A stretch of 6,251 nucleotides of DNA from NCBI GenBank assembly GCA_947254205.1, contig CAMYCE010000115.1, positions 1-6,251 on the forward strand. The letters run 5' to 3'. The notes under the pieces were generated by a model, which did no database searches, was not told where the DNA came from, and was given only the letters and a program-made list of their open reading frames with translations. Source of the DNA: an uncultured Prevotellaceae bacterium (GTDB lineage Bacteria; Bacteroidota; Bacteroidia; Bacteroidales; Muribaculaceae). The position numbers and the translations under genes were made by a program. This document shows positions 3,847 through 6,251 of this stretch, piece after piece (the stretch's first letter is position 1; each line of letters begins with the position of its first letter).

Positions 3847-6251
3847 CTTATCCTCGAACTATCAACAGATAATTCAGCTGCCGATACTTTTAATGACTTG
3901 TCTGTGGGCAAAGATAGCAAAGCTTCTTTGGAAAATCAAGAGGCTGGGGCGAAAAATGCCGATGGTGTTCGTCACCGGCAGGGTGGCGACTTTGCCCCCA
4001 TGAGCAAGGAGCAGGGCGAGGCGCTGATACATGAACTTGAAAAGACCGGGCTTGCAGGGGCGAGCGTGGAGAGACACGAGGACTTCATCAAAGGGCTGGA
4101 GCAAAGGCAGGGAGCAAGGTTTAGCGAAGAGAAAGACAATGTTCTTACCAAGGCTTCTGATTTCATTCACAATGCTGTGGCTGACGTAAAGAAGTATGCA
4201 GGCAAGTCTTTTGATATTCCTTTACCTGAACATGTGGAGAAAAAGGTTAAGCAGATAACGAAAGGTGTGTTCAATCACCACATTTCGGCAAATAGCCTTG
4301 TGCATATATTGAAAAATCACGGCTTAAAGGGGCAGAAAATCACAGATAATTCAATTCCATTGCGTGATGAAGATTTGGAGCTTATCCCATATATCATGAT
4401 TGCACCCGACAATGTTGTGCCCGGGAACGGGAGCATAGACGGGCGTACGTCCGTTCGCTTTGAGAAGCGTCTTAGTAACGGTGTTGTGGTTGTTGTGGAG
4501 AAAGAGTATAAAAATAGCCCACAAGATATGGAAACCATAACCATGTGGGCTGAAACATCATCTAATGTTTCAGATGCTCGAACCGAGGTTCGCCCCCTGA
4601 ACTCGACGTCTAAACCTGCAAAGACTTCTATCGCCGATGCAAGAACCGTTACCATTAGCAGTGATGACGTTGCAAAGATACGTAAAGATGGCGAACTTGC
4701 AATGACGAAAGCCCATAAAAACCGCTATCAAGTGGTTTATCATGGCAGTGGTGCAGAATTTACGGAGTTTGACCATAGTCACATGGGCGAAGGTGAAGGA
4801 GGACAAGCGCATGGCTGGGGAACGTATGTGGCGGTAGATAAGAATATAAGTAATAGATATGCTAATTCTATTGCTCAAAAAGCTACCTATCAAGGAAAGA
4901 CTTCTAAAGATTGGCTTAGAAAGAAGAGTAGAAAAGGCGCAATAATCGGGGGTATTCTCGGTATGATTGATAGAAGGGGTGACCATAACTCTTTGGAAGA
5001 AGTAATCAGTGACTACCGCAAAATGATGAGTGGTTCTAAAGTTGAAGATGTTTTGAACAAACTTAATATTGATGAGTTTAGTAAAAAAAGAAATCTTTAC
5101 ACCGTAGATATTCCAGACAACAATGGGGCCAACTACATTGAGGAGGATGGCAATGTGGAGACTGTATTTCAGAAATTGGAGGCCTACAAGGAGAACTTGG
5201 ATAAAAATCCTGTTGTGCGCAAGCGTACCAAAATCTCTCATGAGTATGATGTGTTGATAAAAGACTTCATGGCCAAAAAGGTAGATCGTAAGACCTATTT
5301 GGAGAAAGCAGAACTTTTCGATAAACAAATCGATGAAATAGCAACAGGCAAGGGAAACGATGCAATATTAGACCGTGACAGTGTTGGCAAATTGCTGGAA
5401 CTCAAGAAGCACATTACCAACGGCAAGGAATTTTATTCATCTTTAAAAAGCCTTTACGTAAAGGAAGCAGACAAGGCGGCCAGTGAATTCTTGCACCGAG
5501 CCGGCTTCGCAGGTATTCACTACAACGGCGAGATAGATGGCGAGTGCTATGTAATATTCAATGACAAGGACTTGAAGATTACACACCATGAGCGTTTCAT
5601 GCGCAAGGGCGACGGCACCATTTATGGCTACTTCGACGAGCAGGGCGTGGCTCACTTCGATGAGAGCGTGATGAATGGCAACACCGCCATGCACGAGTTT
5701 GGCCACCCATGGCAGGACTGGTGCAAGCGCACAAACCCCAAACTCTATGAGCGTGGCGTGGAGCTCATTAATGAAAGCCCCTATATCGACGAGGTGAGAA
5801 AGGAAGCCCAAGACCCCGATAGCGTGTACTATGGTATGAGCGAGGAGCAAATGGCCGATGAAGCCATTGCAAGGGCTATTGGCGACAAGGGCGAGAAGAT
5901 GCTGGAGAAGCATGGTGTGTTCAAGTTTGCGCAGTTGCGTGACTGGCTGGTGGGGCTGTGGCAGAGCTTGAAGCAGAAGTTTGGCGTTGGGCTCAATGAG
6001 AACTTAGAGGACATGACCCTCGATGAGTTCACCACCATTGCCAGCCGTGACATCTTGGGTGGCGAGAAGTTGCACGACAAGGCCACCGGCACCGACTTCA
6101 CCCACGAGGAGTTGAGCATCATCGACACTGCCAAGCGAGATGGCACTCACATGAAAGCCCCCAATGGCAAGCCCTCCCAAATCAAGAGTGCCACGGGCAA
6201 CGTGGGCACCTTTGACGGGCGTAATGCCGATATTAGGTATCAGCAGGGCAA
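3838..6251 (+). CDS. Polyvalent protein, BECR-like nuclease + ADP-ribosyltransferase-like + zincin peptidase (3' end outside window)
   Basis: The frame is open from the TAA at 3835-3837 to the window edge, about 804 codons. The first ATG is at 4000, but no promoter or clear RBS precedes it, so this is probably the continuation of the preceding segment. Domains in order: a helical, charged region (4000-4180); a second BECR-like nuclease (about 4260-4560) with NSLVHILKNHG, IPLRDEDLELIPYIM, GVVVVVEKEY and ITMW; an ART-PolyVal-like domain (about 4720-5590) with VVYHGSG (His at 4741), GEGEGGQAHGWGTYVA, NLYTVDIPDNNGANYI and GECYVIFNDKDLKI. Last comes a zincin-like peptidase (about 5600-5960) with HEFGH at 5692-5706 and a likely third zinc ligand, Glu at 5860, in DEAIARAIGDKG. 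The helical segment WLVGLWQSLKQKF and the sequence NADIRYQ follow. Such proteins are thought to be delivered with phage or conjugative DNA and to modify host targets. The activities are inferred from motifs, not shown. Confidence 0.72.

Noticed and set aside
3629..4003. 124-codon + strand frame overlapping both polyvalent segments
   Set aside because: It is out of frame with the domain-bearing sequence on both sides. Only its short QAVKEGG stretch is of interest, as discussed for the G-tract repeat.
4570..5328. 252-codon open frame on the - strand within the ART-like region (also 5443-5913 and 5829-6146)
   Set aside because: The + strand frame here carries clear domain motifs, whereas the - strand products show none and have no promoter or initiation signal.

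Overview
The window looks like Bacteroidota chromosome (Bacteroidales-like). Three things suggest this. It has a 590-residue ribosomal protein S1 with six S1 repeats. Two intergenic regions carry the Bacteroidota promoter pattern TTG-N20-TAnnTTTG. The start of the S1 gene has no Shine-Dalgarno sequence but sits behind an almost pure A/T leader. All confident genes lie on the + strand.

Region 1 (1-2129) is the rpsA unit: promoter at 132-162, a hairpin near the expected 5' end of the transcript, an A/T-rich ribosome-loading region, the S1 gene (230-2002), and a strong intrinsic terminator (2090-2129). Region 2 (2141-2654) has a second promoter with the same spacing and a small lipoprotein of unknown function (2247-2654). 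Region 3 (2728-2860) is a complete tRNA-Gly(CCC) gene followed by an 11-bp hairpin terminator.

Region 4 (about 2860 to the window end) is accessory DNA. It is part of a very large multi-domain 'polyvalent' protein gene of the type carried by phages and conjugative elements. In order, the reading frame encodes a Pro/Thr/Glu-rich linker, a putative barnase/EndoU/RelE-fold (BECR) nuclease, another linker, a second BECR-like nuclease, an ADP-ribosyltransferase-like domain with the HGS and GWGTY motifs, and a zincin metallopeptidase with HEFGH. The gene runs off the right edge. Its 5' end is missing: there is no AUG start and no recognisable promoter between the tRNA terminator and the first nuclease. 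It is also interrupted by an in-frame TAA at 3835-3837, after which the same frame stays open for 2.4 kb.

The most interesting point is a 21-nt direct repeat ending in a G run, at 2918 and 3826, that brackets the first nuclease module. One copy ends in G8 and the other in G6. Seven Gs would give the same in-frame linker (QAV-S/K-EGG) at both places. This could be a shuffled or phase-variable toxin cassette, a decaying island remnant next to a tRNA, or partly sequencing error at homopolymers. The sequence alone cannot decide between these.
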